Under the pieces are notes generated by a model that did no database searches, was not told the origin of the DNA, and saw only the letters and a list, made by a program, of their open reading frames with translations. A stretch of 64,000 nt of DNA from Gelatoporia subvermispora B (taxonomy: Eukaryota > Basidiomycota > Agaricomycetes > Polyporales > Gelatoporiaceae): the NCBI GenBank assembly GCA_000320605.2, contig KB445798.1, positions 190,898 through 254,897 on the forward strand. Reading direction: 5' to 3'. This document shows positions 11,125 to 22,151 of the stretch, in pieces. The position numbers and the translations under genes are program-made. Each line of letters starts with the position of its first letter. The stretch's first letter is position 1.

Positions 11125-11725
11125 GGGGCGGTCAAGATAGACCGCTGACCGCTGCTCGCTGCTGAGACACCTACGGCACGTGAGGTTCTCGCACTTCAGC
11201 ACGTGAAGGCGGCACAGCTGATGCCACGGCACGGCGGGAAGTACCGCTATGTGATGTCAAGGCAAAAAAAACATTGCAGTCACTGGTATTTCATCGTTAT
11301 TCATCTGCCCCTGCAGATTGGTGTTCTCAAATGAATCTACACTTTACGCTGATGTAACCAAATTCCTGTGCAAAATTTGTGTGAACAGCTGTGTATAGGT
11401 CGCCGTTTATATCACAGGAAAAACGTCGAAAAGAGAGTATCGACAATTATCACAGCCACTTGTGACAGTCATATATCGGCATCGCAAAGTGAACGCAAAC
11501 ACGATTCGACGCGACAGCGGTGTTGCGATGTAGTGTGACGGTGTGATATTTGTTCGTGTCAGGAACAATTCCCGCGAACCCCGACTACCTCACATCGCAT
11601 TCGTGCCTGTTAGGAGCTATCGGGCGCGCCGACGTGCCGTTCACCACGTGCTGGGGCGCGGGAACCTCACGTGCATGAGGCGCCTCAGCAGCGAGCAGCG
11701 GTCAGCAGTCTATCTTGACCGCCCC
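11125..11725. mobile_element. MITE-like element with about 100 bp inverted repeats
   Basis: The left end reads GGGGCGGTCAAGATAGAC from 11125, and the reverse complement of the right end (11725 backwards) reads the same 18 bases. The match continues for roughly 95-100 bp with scattered mismatches and includes the shared words CTGACCGCTGCTCGCTGCTGAG (split here only by position) and GCACGTGAGGTTC. The dinucleotide TA flanks both ends (11123-11124 and 11726-11727), as in TA-targeting families such as Tc1/mariner; a 3 bp site cannot be excluded. The roughly 400 bp core has no transposase frame, so this is a non-autonomous element that would need an enzyme encoded elsewhere. Confidence 0.85.
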
Positions 11726-11727
11726 TA

Positions 11728-12183
11728 ATATCCTAACCCGTTCTCTCGGACTGTACCTCGGCGAGAGACAGCCATGTAAATTAAGCAGTAGTTTCATGCT
11801 CGGGCCTGTTCGCAATGTTCTAATTCAGTCGAGAGGCTAATCCTGCTGGCTGTGATTGATGGAACTGTGGGCCAGCTCGGGCAAGTCGTAAACACTCTGC
11901 GCTAGCATCTGGTCATTGAGACCGTAATAGCTCGGCACAGTTGCTGTATCAATAGGAGAGATGGATATCCCCAAAACGTGTCTTAACCCTTGTTCGCTAT
12001 CAGAAGGCTGCGCAGGGTGCCTCACTGAGAACTCACGTTCTTGCTCGGCTGTATGCCTGAACTCACGCATCATTCCTAACGAGTCGCATCAATGTTTATA
12101 TGAATGAGATATTGAACATCGGTATACGTAATGGATATGTGGTGATTATGAGGGAAATGGACTTCAGACTCTACAGATATAGG
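11728..12183. other. 3' flank of the DUF6535 gene
   Basis: A 78-codon minus-strand frame (11837-12073, two ATGs at its start) is the only candidate. It might be an extra 3' exon of the DUF6535 gene, but I see no splice path to it because the upstream frame already stops at 12184. Confidence 0.4.
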
Positions 12184-14331
12184 TTATATGGATCTATGAT
12201 AATCAGGTATAGCACCCAAGAATCTTCGAAAAGGATGGTCAATAGCATGCGGGAGTGAGTCTCCAAGGAGGTCAATGAACCGAGGTCTCACGAAGTCAGT
12301 GGTTTCGGTCAGGATCTGGAAAGCGGATAGTATGTCCTTGAACCTTTGTTCGATCACATTAATATCGTGATTCTGCCTAAACCTCTGGCATTGGTTGACA
12401 AGGACGTCTAAGTCTTCAAAAAAAGCTTTCGCTGCCGCTTCAAAGTGCTCATCCCACCTATCCCTCTCCCTGACTACCCGCCTATGCGATTCCCACGCTG
12501 ACGCCAAGATAATCAACACAACAGTTCTGGCATGTATGGAATTTATGAAATGCTGAGCCCGGTCGTGCGCGAGTAGACTTGGCCAGGAGGTACGAGACAA
12601 GAGGTTGCAAAGGCTCATATCTAGATCAGTCTACTCAGCAAGTGTTTGAAAATGACTACAGACACCGATCCATACCGTCAAATGCAGGACATTCGCCAAC
12701 AAAAGGTCCGTCTAGTTTGGGCACTAGCCTGGATAGGAACGATACAAGTGTTCCACGATCAGCCTCCGGGCAACTCGGATACAGATTGGCCATCAGCATA
12801 AAGATACCACGGGCATCCGCATGCAACCACACGTGTCGAGAAATGTCAAGTTTTGCCAAAATCCGAAGATCACTCGACTGCTCCTCGTACCTTTCCCTTG
12901 AGGTCGCAACCCGACAAAAGAAAGACCGTAGCAGTATTGGAATGCATCGCCCAGGATAGTAATCTGCAGATTGGGCAGTTTCTATCAGCACTTTAATGAC
13001 CGCCCGCACATCATCTTGAGAGTATAATGATGGGTCTGATGCGCATGGATGAATGACGTTGATGAGAAGTGAGTCGTCAGATAGAGTTGCATCTGCGCAA
13101 CACAACACATTCCCGATAACTGAACAACGTAGCTGCTTGTTCACAGATGCCGTCTCATGCAGGACGGCTAGCTCGAGCGCTCGCCAGCTGTCATAGGCTT
13201 CCATGCGTATATGGTCTTTGGCGGACTGCCTTGCTTCTGCGGTATCGAGGAAACGCCGGATGCGGTTCCTGGGTCGCTGTGGACGCGCAGATGATCGATA
13301 TATGATGTTCAGGTAAGTGTGCCTTGTCCGTTCCCACATCGGTGATAATAAGTGTCCGAACCGGATCGCCAGTCCCCAGATGCCAGATACAAGCCATAGA
13401 GTCAGCAATGCCTGGGGGGACTTGTACGCGCAATCATGTCGGAGAGCGGGAGCGACGGTGGTGAAGATGAAGAAGATGAAGAGCGCCGAAACAATCATGG
13501 ATGTGATGGCTGCCACCACGTTGTTGAGGCTCCACAGCAGAATGAGGAGTCCTATGAAGAACAAGACAAGGGACAGGAGTAGAAGGATGGGCAGCGTGCT
13601 GAGAATCTCCTCGACACGCCAACGAGTTAACCCGAATTTGTATCGTAGGCAATGTATCTGAGCGGCCCGACGATTATCAGAATCAGTACGGCTAACGAAG
13701 TGGTTTAGCCACTGTCTAACAATGATGGCGATGGATGCTGCGGACAAGCTGAGCGCCAGAGCAGAGAACCACAACGCATTGATATACACTGATGAAGAAG
13801 AGGGGGGATCAGCAGTTTGCAGAGAGATGGGGGTCGACGGCTGAGAGGACCCGTTCAACTGTGCGGAAATTTGGAGGAGGATCTGATTCGTAAGATCGAC
13901 ACCCGGGTCTGGTCGTAGAGCTGTGTATAATTCGACATTGAACGCGGTGAGTGCGGCAGAGAACAGGCCTGCCTGCCTATTAGTCAGCAACCAGTCGAAT
14001 GAAGGTCGAGAAACAAATTCACAAAGACAAGAAGCGCATCGATCTCTTCCTTCCACGCCTGCGCGATGGCCTTATCATGTTCCATTAATTTCTTAGCACA
14101 CTCCGTCCAGGCTTTCTCTTCATCATCGCGGCGTCCATGTTCGTAGGTCTCCGTCACGTTCTGGTATGGCTCTGCATCCAAATCAGCTTCAGTGCTATGG
14201 GCAGTTTCATAGGTAAGTCTGTCCGTTCACGATTGAGTTATCATGCACATCGAAAACGGCACAGAGGATGCGACTGACTGTGAATCCGAGGAGCCTCCGG
14301 GAGGATGTGTACTCAGAGACTCCGTTGACAT
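12184..14331 (-). CDS. DUF6535 domain-containing membrane protein
   Basis: Intact 662-residue product from exons 14331-14249, 14194-14023, 13972-12676 and 12620-12184 (1,989 nt). The order is a short polar N-terminus, an acidic/Lys-rich segment with WTECAKKLMEHD, then the DUF6535 core: DALLVF-AGLFSAALTAF across an intron, FWFSALALSLSAASIAIIV-like, LLLLSLVLFFIGLLILLW-like and SMIVSALFIFFIFTTV helices, each about 20 residues. A long soluble C-terminal region (residues about 290-660) follows, with SWRALELAVLHETASVNK. Families with this core are abundant in Agaricomycetes; no reaction is established that I know of, and a four-helix membrane anchor with a cytosolic regulatory tail is inference. 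The ATG at 14331 is the first in frame that splices cleanly. A disrupted paralogue lies at 4004-6646. Intron 2 starts with the weak donor GTGAAT. Confidence 0.85.
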
Positions 14332-16311
14332 GTTTTCTGGAATCTGGATGCAATATCCATATATCATTTGGCGAACTTTAGGAGTAATGCGAAACTTACT
14401 GGTAACGGTGGTAACGGGGAGCGCAGGTGTAGAGATTCAGAGTTGAAAAAGTCCAGGGTGTCGGAACAAGCCGTCGGGCACGAGGTGTTCCGAATGGAAC
14501 CGGATAGAAGATCCCATTGGTCGCAGCAGGCATTGTCTGTCAATTCATAGCATTCCATTCGACTGCAAGCTGTCAATCTCGAAGCTTGGTTCGAGGCGAG
14601 CCCTCCATGACAGATTGTTCCCGCGTATAACATGATCTTCGCATCTAGAGACAATCATCGCAATGTTCGTCGTGATCATTGTGTCGGGGAGTACGCAGCC
14701 TTAGCACATGGCACTGTTGGGTACGATTATTCCGGCTTGAGGAGACACGAGCAGCTGCGCGCCTTGCGTGCGTCGCGTGCATGCCCTCCGTACTTTCCCG
14801 AAGACAGTCTCCCGGACTTTGGCCATGTATTCGTGCAGTACATCGCGGCGCGCACATAGCAAACCAACGCGGGCCGATCGCCCACATATCCCGTGCCATG
14901 CTTCCCATCGCTGAAGTCACGCCCCCCATCGTCCGATCCTGCACAACGTGCACAACACGAGATGCATAACCGCCCAACGTGGAGCGCGACGCCTGCTATG
15001 ATGCAGTATGCGCGCAATCACCCATCCCAAACGTCGCTTCGCGAACATCCGCGTCGGACACTCACCTTTCCAGGTTCTCCTGCAGTACGCGATATCATAT
15101 ATGTATGTGGTGCGGCTCGAATATTCGGCGAACCTGGTGTCCACGTCGTCTAGCAACTCTCCAGCTCTCCGCAATGAATCGTTGCGTGCGCCTCCCGCGC
15201 CCAAAACGGTGACCCTCCTAGCGCTCACAATTACTAAGTAGCTCCACCCCGGCACGCTCTCGGCCAGAAGCCCAAATTCAGTCGACTTCTCAGCGGCAAG
15301 TCCAGGAGCCCAAAAATAAATCCATTTCTTAGCACAGAGATACCTGCACACGCGTCAGCTCGGGGCCGAAAAGGCCGGTGCCCGGGGGTCATCGAGTGGA
15401 GCCATGTCAAAAACTTTGGCATGAGCCTATTCGAATTCCGTTGCGAAGAGACACGAAGGAAACAATACAACAACGCGTCTGCATGTGTGCCTGTGGTAAC
15501 ATACGTAAGGTGGGCACAAGCGTCTTGCGGGGCCCGGGAGTACATCAGGTGCGAAAACAGGTATATCGAACGCTGGGCGTGAATAATCGTACCGTGAGTC
15601 GTGACTGCGCATGGGATCAAGGGGTGTTGGATATCGTGTATGTACCGCAACCCGCAGGCCAGGGGCGAATATTCGTAAGTACCAGACGCAGAAGGCAATC
15701 GGATCGTAGCTGCAGTTCGATAAGACAATTCGGATTGGATGTACGTGGTATGGACAGCAAGCGAAAAATGATAACTGTAATGCAAAGGTACTGTACGCAG
15801 AATAAGAATGATGAGAGGCAGCAAACAAAGGCCCGACTCGGTATCATCGTGCAAGCAGGGATGAGACGCGAGAAAGAATCCATGTGTGCATAAATGAAGG
15901 GACAGCCGCGTCGCCGCACCGCGGTGGCAGCGAGCGTCAAGAAACAAAAAAGAATGACACGGGAGCACGAGACAAGGATCGGGGCGGGGCGGGAGGAGTA
16001 CAGACAACATAAGCAGAACAACACTCTCTAGCGGCGCGAACGCGTGTATGCTATCTGAAGAGTCCAAGGAGTCCGTGTACGGAGGCCGTACGGGAGTATG
16101 TACGAGCATGTCCGCGCGCTCTAGTATAAACAGGGAAGGCAGCGGCACGGGGTGAGGAGTTTGTAGAGCAGTATGGCTATAGAGTCGGGAAGGTACCGAG
16201 CACAATTTTCGTAGGGGTCGTAAGTCCGTTATATATACGTTGAGACCCCGAGGGGTATAAACAGCAGGCCTCGGCCAGTTGGTATGTCGCGCAGGATCCA
16301 GTCGGGCGCGC
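14332..16311. other. KRE6 3' flank, partly duplicated at 7.3 kb
   Basis: No gene is supported. Positions 14910-15298 are the source of the sequence retained at 7280-7622. A minus-strand pattern here (GTGAGTGTCC donor at about 15063, acceptor at about 15001) is shared with the 7.3 kb copy and might mark an old exon. A long minus-strand open stretch at 15234-16205 has no ATG at its start and no family-like content. The block 15299-16310 is absent from the duplicate. Confidence 0.45.
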
Positions 16312-19082
16312 TCAGCAGAGCTTCCACATCTTCACGTAGTCGCTAAACACCGCGCGTCAGCCCAATACGCAGAGCCACACAAAGAAGGGATACTCACATC
16401 CGGAAGGCAAGGTCGCTCTGGTCCGTCGCCCACGTTGGGAACCACGTGGTGTTCTGCGCCTTTGCAAAGTCGATCATCGCCGTCTCAGAGCCGTCGAACC
16501 ACATCTTCCCGCCGACGTTGTCTGGGAACCAGCCGCTCGTCCCGCCGACAGCAAGGTCCAAGATGAGATAGAACGACTGATCGAACGGCGCCGCGGTGCT
16601 GCCACCGGCCGCCTCCCAGATGTTATTGACGGCGACCTCGACCGCCGTGCCATTCGGCGCCTCGGCGGGGTAATTGCCGCGGTCAAAGAAACTCTTGCCG
16701 CCATGGCCGGTGATCTGGATGTTCATCATCGCCTTTCGCTATCCGTTAACACCCCGGCTTCGCATTCCGAAAGCACACGATAACGTACCTGCAGGCGCGA
16801 GTCGACATAGAAGCGCATCCAGTTCGGGGTCCACTCCATCGCATAGACGTGGAAGTCCGCGTCGTAGCCCTTCTGCTTCTGTGACCACCAGCCGAATATC
16901 TGCGTTTCCAGCGTCGCAAGAACGCCGTAGTTGAGACTAGAGCGGACAAAGTTCACGCCCTGAGCCGGATACGAAGGTGCATTTCCGCGGGCTTCCATGA
17001 TCTGCGCGTGGTGTCCGATCAGTAACAGTCAGACATCGACATCGGAAGTCAAATTGGCAGCGAAACAAGATAAGAAATGGAACGTGGGCGGAAGAGCCAA
17101 GACAGCCGAATAAGGAATACTCACGTCAATTTCACCACTTAGGGGCCACTGGCCGTACTTGTTGTCGGTCGGCAGCATCCATATCGCGGGCCAGAGCCAA
17201 TCACCACGAGGCAGCTTCGCACGGACCTCAACTTTACCGTACGCGATGCTGAAATTCGACGTCGTGTGGAGACGGGCAGATTGCACTGGGGGAATCGCGA
17301 CAGGGTTTGATGAGTTGCTGCTCGAAGTTACCGAGCACGCGGTCTATACGATTTGTCAGTGACTGACTCCGCAGTAAAGAACGAATTGCGCACCTTGTTG
17401 CTCGTTGTGCACGCGTCGCCGAGGTCGTAGGTGTAGCCGTCAAAGACGGAGCTATTCCCGATCTCGTCTGCAGTGAGAGTCGGAACGATCCACAGCTCGC
17501 TATCCTGCAGGAACAAATTCTTGTCCTTGTTCGTCGTCATCTGGAACTCGCCGTTGCTGTCGCAGTAGTTCGTCAGCGCCTATTTCTTTCGCAATGAATA
17601 AGTTTGTACATACCCAAATCCACCCATCTCGACGTCCAACGTCCACATGCTGGTGTCCAGGCTGCTTCCGCTGAAATCATCTTCCATGACCAAGCAAATC
17701 TGGTCATCCTTAAGAATGTTGACGCCCCTGAAGCCAAAGTAACAAAGGATCGCGCCACCTCCCGCGCCCACAAACATGAGACACAGCGTGAACCACCAGC
17801 TCGCCCGCTCGCGCCAGTCCTTCTTCTCGAGCCACGGCTTGTCCTCCTTGGACAGCTTCTGCGGCAGCATCGTCGACGGGAGCGGCGGCTTCGTCTTCTT
17901 GACGTACGGGTAGCTCGCGTGGCTGCCACTGTACTGGTGCGTGAGGCTCGTTGACGAGCCCTGCGGCGGATACGGGTACGGGAAGCTAGGCGGAGACCAG
18001 AGCGACGACGTCGGGCGCGACGCGGGGCTCAGGAACGGCGCGCGCATCGCCAACTGCGGCGCGCTCGACGTCCGCGGCAGCGGCGACATCGGGTCGTAGT
18101 ACGTCGTCGCCCCCGCGCCGTTCGCGCCATTTCCATTCAGCGCTGCAGTGCTTCCGGCAGCTGCAGCAGCGGCCGCGCTGTTGCGGTACAGCTGGCTCTG
18201 GCTCGCCATCGGGCTCGGCACGGGGCTGCCCTCGCCCATGAACGGCGCGTACGGGCGCGCGAGGTCCGCGAGGTCGGTGCTCTGGCGCGAGTACGGCGGG
18301 TACGCGGCGGCGGCCTGGGCCTGCGCGGGAGAGACCGCGCCGGGGGCGGGGGACGTGCGCTGGCGCATGCTGTCGAGCGACGTGCGGCGGCCCACGCCGG
18401 GGATGGGCGTGCCCGGGTCGGGGTTGCCGGGGTGCGACTGGAAGGGGAAGCTCGAGGGCGGCGGGCGTACGGCAGGGCCGGGCGCGGGGACGGGTGCGGG
18501 GAGCGCGCCGTAGAACGAGTTCGTCGGCGTGTCGAACGGGTTGCCCGCCTCGGGCGACGCGGGGGTCAGCGAGGAGCGGCGGCGGTGGTTCCGCGCGCGG
18601 GGGGCCGCCTGCCCGGTGGTGGTCGCCAGGGCTGCCGTCGCGAGAGCCTGCTGCTGCACCTGCTGCGCGGGCGTCTGCGCCTGCACGCGCGAGCCCGTGC
18701 CCACGCCTGCGAGGCCCGCGCCCGGTGCGGAGTCCGAGTCGCTTGTAGGTTCGTGCTCCTGCTCGAGGGACAAGTCCGTGCCGGAGGAGGCGCTCCAGGA
18801 TCGGCGGTCGCGCTCGACGAAGAGCGGGCGTGGTGGGGAGAGGGGGTCGCCTCCAGTACTGCTGCTCACACTCTCCCGTCGAGCACCTGAGTCGTCGTGT
18901 GCCTGGTTGGACCCGCGTCGTGGGCGCCGTTGGACGGTCGGCTGAATGTCCTCGTCGGATGACGAGGGAGGGTTCACGCTTGCGGTTGCGTTGACTCCGG
19001 GCGCGGAGGGGAGCGAGCGGTATGCATCTGCGGACGAGTATGCTGAACGAGCGGGGGCGTCGCGTTTGCGGTAGGCGGACAT
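16312..19082 (-). CDS. KRE6: KRE6/SKN1-type beta-glucan synthesis protein
   Basis: An 811-residue type II membrane protein of the SKN1/KRE6 family (GH16-related), which in yeast is needed for cell-wall beta-1,6-glucan and acts along the secretory route to the plasma membrane. Exons: 19082-17614, 17556-17394, 17343-17125, 17001-16789, 16738-16398 and 16342-16312 (2,436 nt). The first 425 residues are a Ser/Pro/Ala/Gln-rich cytosolic tail; a helix, FTLCLMFVGAGGGAILCYFGF, lies at about 428-450; the lumenal GH16-like domain follows. The catalytic signature E615-I-D-I-M-E620 is intact and is split by a 123 bp intron between D and I. Other conserved blocks are GFGNGEFQMTT, LHTTSNFSIAYGKVEVRAKL (exactly 20 shown), WLWPAIWMLP and a C-terminal DYVKMWKLC. 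The ATG at 19082 follows a CGT-repeat leader; upstream in-frame codons lack ATG. A broken copy sits at 7280-8945. GC content is highest in the tail-coding exon. Confidence 0.95.
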
Positions 19083-22000
19083 GGCGGTCGTCGGCGATGA
19101 GCTCGTCGTCGTCGTCGTCGTCGACCTCACGGGAGGAGGTGGTGGGAGGAGGGAAGGCGAACACGCGCAAACTTGGAGCGATAAGGCGGTTGGAGTTTTC
19201 GTCCTGGGTCCATAAACATCTTAACATGAAATCTCTCCACAAAGACGTTATCGCGAGGTATTCGGGGGCTTGATACGATCAAATCTGAGATCTGAGATCT
19301 CGTATTGCGCTGCACACGGTTAGCGAAGCGGATCAGGTCTGTGGACGCCGTGTGGATAGCTCTGTAGGGCCATGCATACCCGGACCTATGTTGCTGACGA
19401 AAGTATGGTAGATGCCTGCTCGCGCGTGCTGCGTCTGCAACACTGCAGTAGTGTACAAACCGTGCACGGCTACACACTCACAAGCACGACATTTTCGGGC
19501 AGTATACATGTCACGCTGGGGAAGTACTTACGCAGCGTCGAGGACCCCGTCAGGGCATGTGTCGGGCCGCGAGCGTCTCGGCACAAACAGACCTGGCCCA
19601 ACTCGCCAACCGCAGCTGTAGAAACCGTGCTTGCAGCTCGTTGCCGCTGTCCACGACTGTATTCAGCCTTCAGGCAACCGAGCACAGACCCTTCTGCGAA
19701 CCCGAGCTCGAATCGCTATCGCGCGGACGACACGCAACGAGCCCTCTTCGGGGCGGACTCGGCAGCCCACGCACCTCGCTGGCGTGTGCCTTGTTCTGGT
19801 GTGCACCTCTTCCATCACAGGGCGTGGCGACATCTGCTTCCGGCCTGAGGAAGCCGTGTGCGGCGTTTCTCTGCGCGCTATCTCCTCCGCTGCGCCCTGT
19901 TCCGCGTGCGAATGCGCGAGAATGCGCGACGCGGCTGGAAAATCGTCTTTGTGTGCACCGTCGGACGTAAGGGGCGCGAGCCACGACGCGCTCTGACGCG
20001 CCCTCGTGCGCCGCCGGCGTCGGGCGACCCAGAGCCCTGGCACCCCTGACGTCACGGTGCCTGTCCGTGCTGCCTGGTGGGGCGCGCCGCCCGCGTGTTG
20101 CCGGGCTGCTCCATGGGCTGCTGATCCGGAAGAAAATCTCCGTAATAGTGTTCGGGGGACCTTCTCCTTGGAAGCTGTGCAACTCTTTCGTATTTTGGTG
20201 ATTGTGTGAGTTGCTGCGAATGTCTTAGGTGTCGGCTGCTTGCTCAAAATACATCGCGGGTTTCGCATTGTGAATGTTGAGTTAATGCATCACTTGGTCA
20301 GCTTCAATCTGGGCCTTGAAAGGCAGTTCGCCCGCCAACGACATTTCAAGTGATGAATATGCTGTTTGATGGTCACTTGAAGAGGGTCGTAAGTATTGAT
20401 GCACAGCTCCAGCGGGTTGCCTTGCCCAACAAAAAATCCGCAGAGGGCTTTGGGTTTTTCTTGTCGCCCATCATGCCCACGAACTATTTTCAGTGTCGGA
20501 TTTACTCCCATGCATTGAGGAAAGCCCACAGCGGGCGACGGAGACCCCGACCTCTTTCCGGCGCTGGACTGGCAGCACACACGCAACTGACGGTTGTTCA
20601 GTTCGGGACGAGCCGAGGTGCCGTGCGCCGGGCCTGGAGCGCAAAAATGGGCATGGCGGGAAAACGAATCCTCGGCCTCGGCTGCGACTTTTTCCCGCCC
20701 TGTCCAGAGGCCCGGCAACCCAACACCACTGTCGCTTGCGCTCGATTGGGTATGACGTCTGTATGACGCTTCGGCTAGCTACGCATTGGGAACTCGCAAA
20801 GGGAACACAGAGATGTTCGCGCGAATAGAGGGGGGACGGGACGGAGGACACGGATGGGCGTGCGGCGAGGACGTGTAGGACGGCGACGGCGAACACGCTC
20901 CGTTAGTGCGGAGGGCGGGCCCAAATGTCCGGCGCACAGCCCTGCGGGCGCAGTGTCTGTTGCGCCCGCGCGCCTGCGCGGCGGGCCAGCTTGATGCCAA
21001 AAATCTCGGAATATTTTGAGGTGCACTTGCGGCCCCACGCAATCAAGTGGAGCGACAGCGTCGTTATGCAGAGGCCAGACTGCTCCCGTCGCGCGCACTG
21101 AAACGCACCGCGGGAGGGATTTTCCCTGCTAAATCCTCTCCTCGAAGTTTTCGTGCTGGGAGAGTTTTTCCTTTCTTTTTTTGGCCTTTTGTTGAGTGCG
21201 TCATCGGCGCTCGGGCGTGCGCGCTCGCTCTCCGAGTAACGACGTGTTGTGGTGCTTTGGGTTTGACTTCGACGGATTGACGGTTGTCAACTTGTCAGTT
21301 ACAGTGGTTGTATGCGGTAATCTATGCGGCGGAAGGACGGGGTTTCGGTATCGCGCAGCGAGTTTGCCTCCTGTTGGCGGCCTGCGCGGATAAGGGACTC
21401 AATCAGACTCTCTTCGCCGCACCTGATTCGCTTCGGGAGGCAGAAACGGGCGACGTCCGGACGATATCACGATAAGACGGCGTGGGACAAGCGAAAGGTG
21501 TTCGGAGGGAAGGAGCACTTTCGAGGGCGTGCGCCATGCGTGCTGGGCGTGCCGTTACCGAGGTGGACCAGGCCTGTTTCTCGAGGGTGGCCTGTGCTGG
21601 CACTCCGTGATGATGATTAGAGTCGTGACACTATGTTAAACGTATCTTCGTTGGGTACAAGTTCCTACATCCGACTCTGAAGTCAGCATAGTCGTTAGTC
21701 CATTCATTCCAGAGCATCCATCAGGAGATCCAGTCAAAGTGTCATGTTCACCGGGTCACTGGTATGCATCCTAGCATATGTTTGCCATAGACAGGCTTTG
21801 AGGGCGGTCGTGAGGAGAAATTGAATGCTGTCACGCGATAACGTACCCTGGGACAAGGACCCCGTTAGGGCGTGTGTCGAGAGGAGAGACCAGAGAGACC
21901 TGATCCACCTCGCTAACGGCAGTGGGCGCCTCTTTGCCGGGCTGCACCACCGTCGCTTGGCCGCCCTCTTTCCTTCTTCCTCCCTCCACCTTTTCTTCCG

Positions 22001-22151
22001 TCTCCCCTCCATCCTCCCGAGTCCCGACGCTCCGCGCAACGAGAGCGGGGCCAGGCTAGACAGCGAGCTCAGGCAAGACAGCGAGGTACAAGAACGACGT
22101 GCGCGCTACCCGTCTTATCTCCCTCTCGTTCGTCTACTCGCCCGACCAAGG
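19083..22151. other. Divergent promoter region, 3 kb, GC-rich
   Basis: Separates KRE6 (leftwards) from the glycosyltransferase (rightwards) and should hold both promoters. No gene is supported; long frames here are GC-driven. A CGT trinucleotide run lies just upstream of the KRE6 ATG. A TGACGTCA palindrome (CRE/ATF-type) occurs at 20047-20054. A short sequence resembling ACAGACCTGATCC...CGCTAACCG occurs three times: 19318-19355 on the minus strand, and 19585-19620 and 21893-21925 on the plus strand. The two plus copies share a longer upstream context containing GAGGACCCCGT or AAGGACCCCGT. Confidence 0.6.

Noticed and set aside
11125..11725. Solo LTR
   Set aside because: The termini are inverted, not direct, repeats and no TG...CA ends or 4-6 bp target duplication are present.
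17986..19242. 418-codon minus frame rich in Arg/Pro
   Set aside because: Shifted frame of the KRE6 first exon; the frame with the membrane helix and family motifs is the real one.
19663..20268. 201-codon minus frame in the divergent promoter
   Set aside because: Composition is simple GC-driven Arg/Ala/Thr; no motif and no splice or promoter logic.
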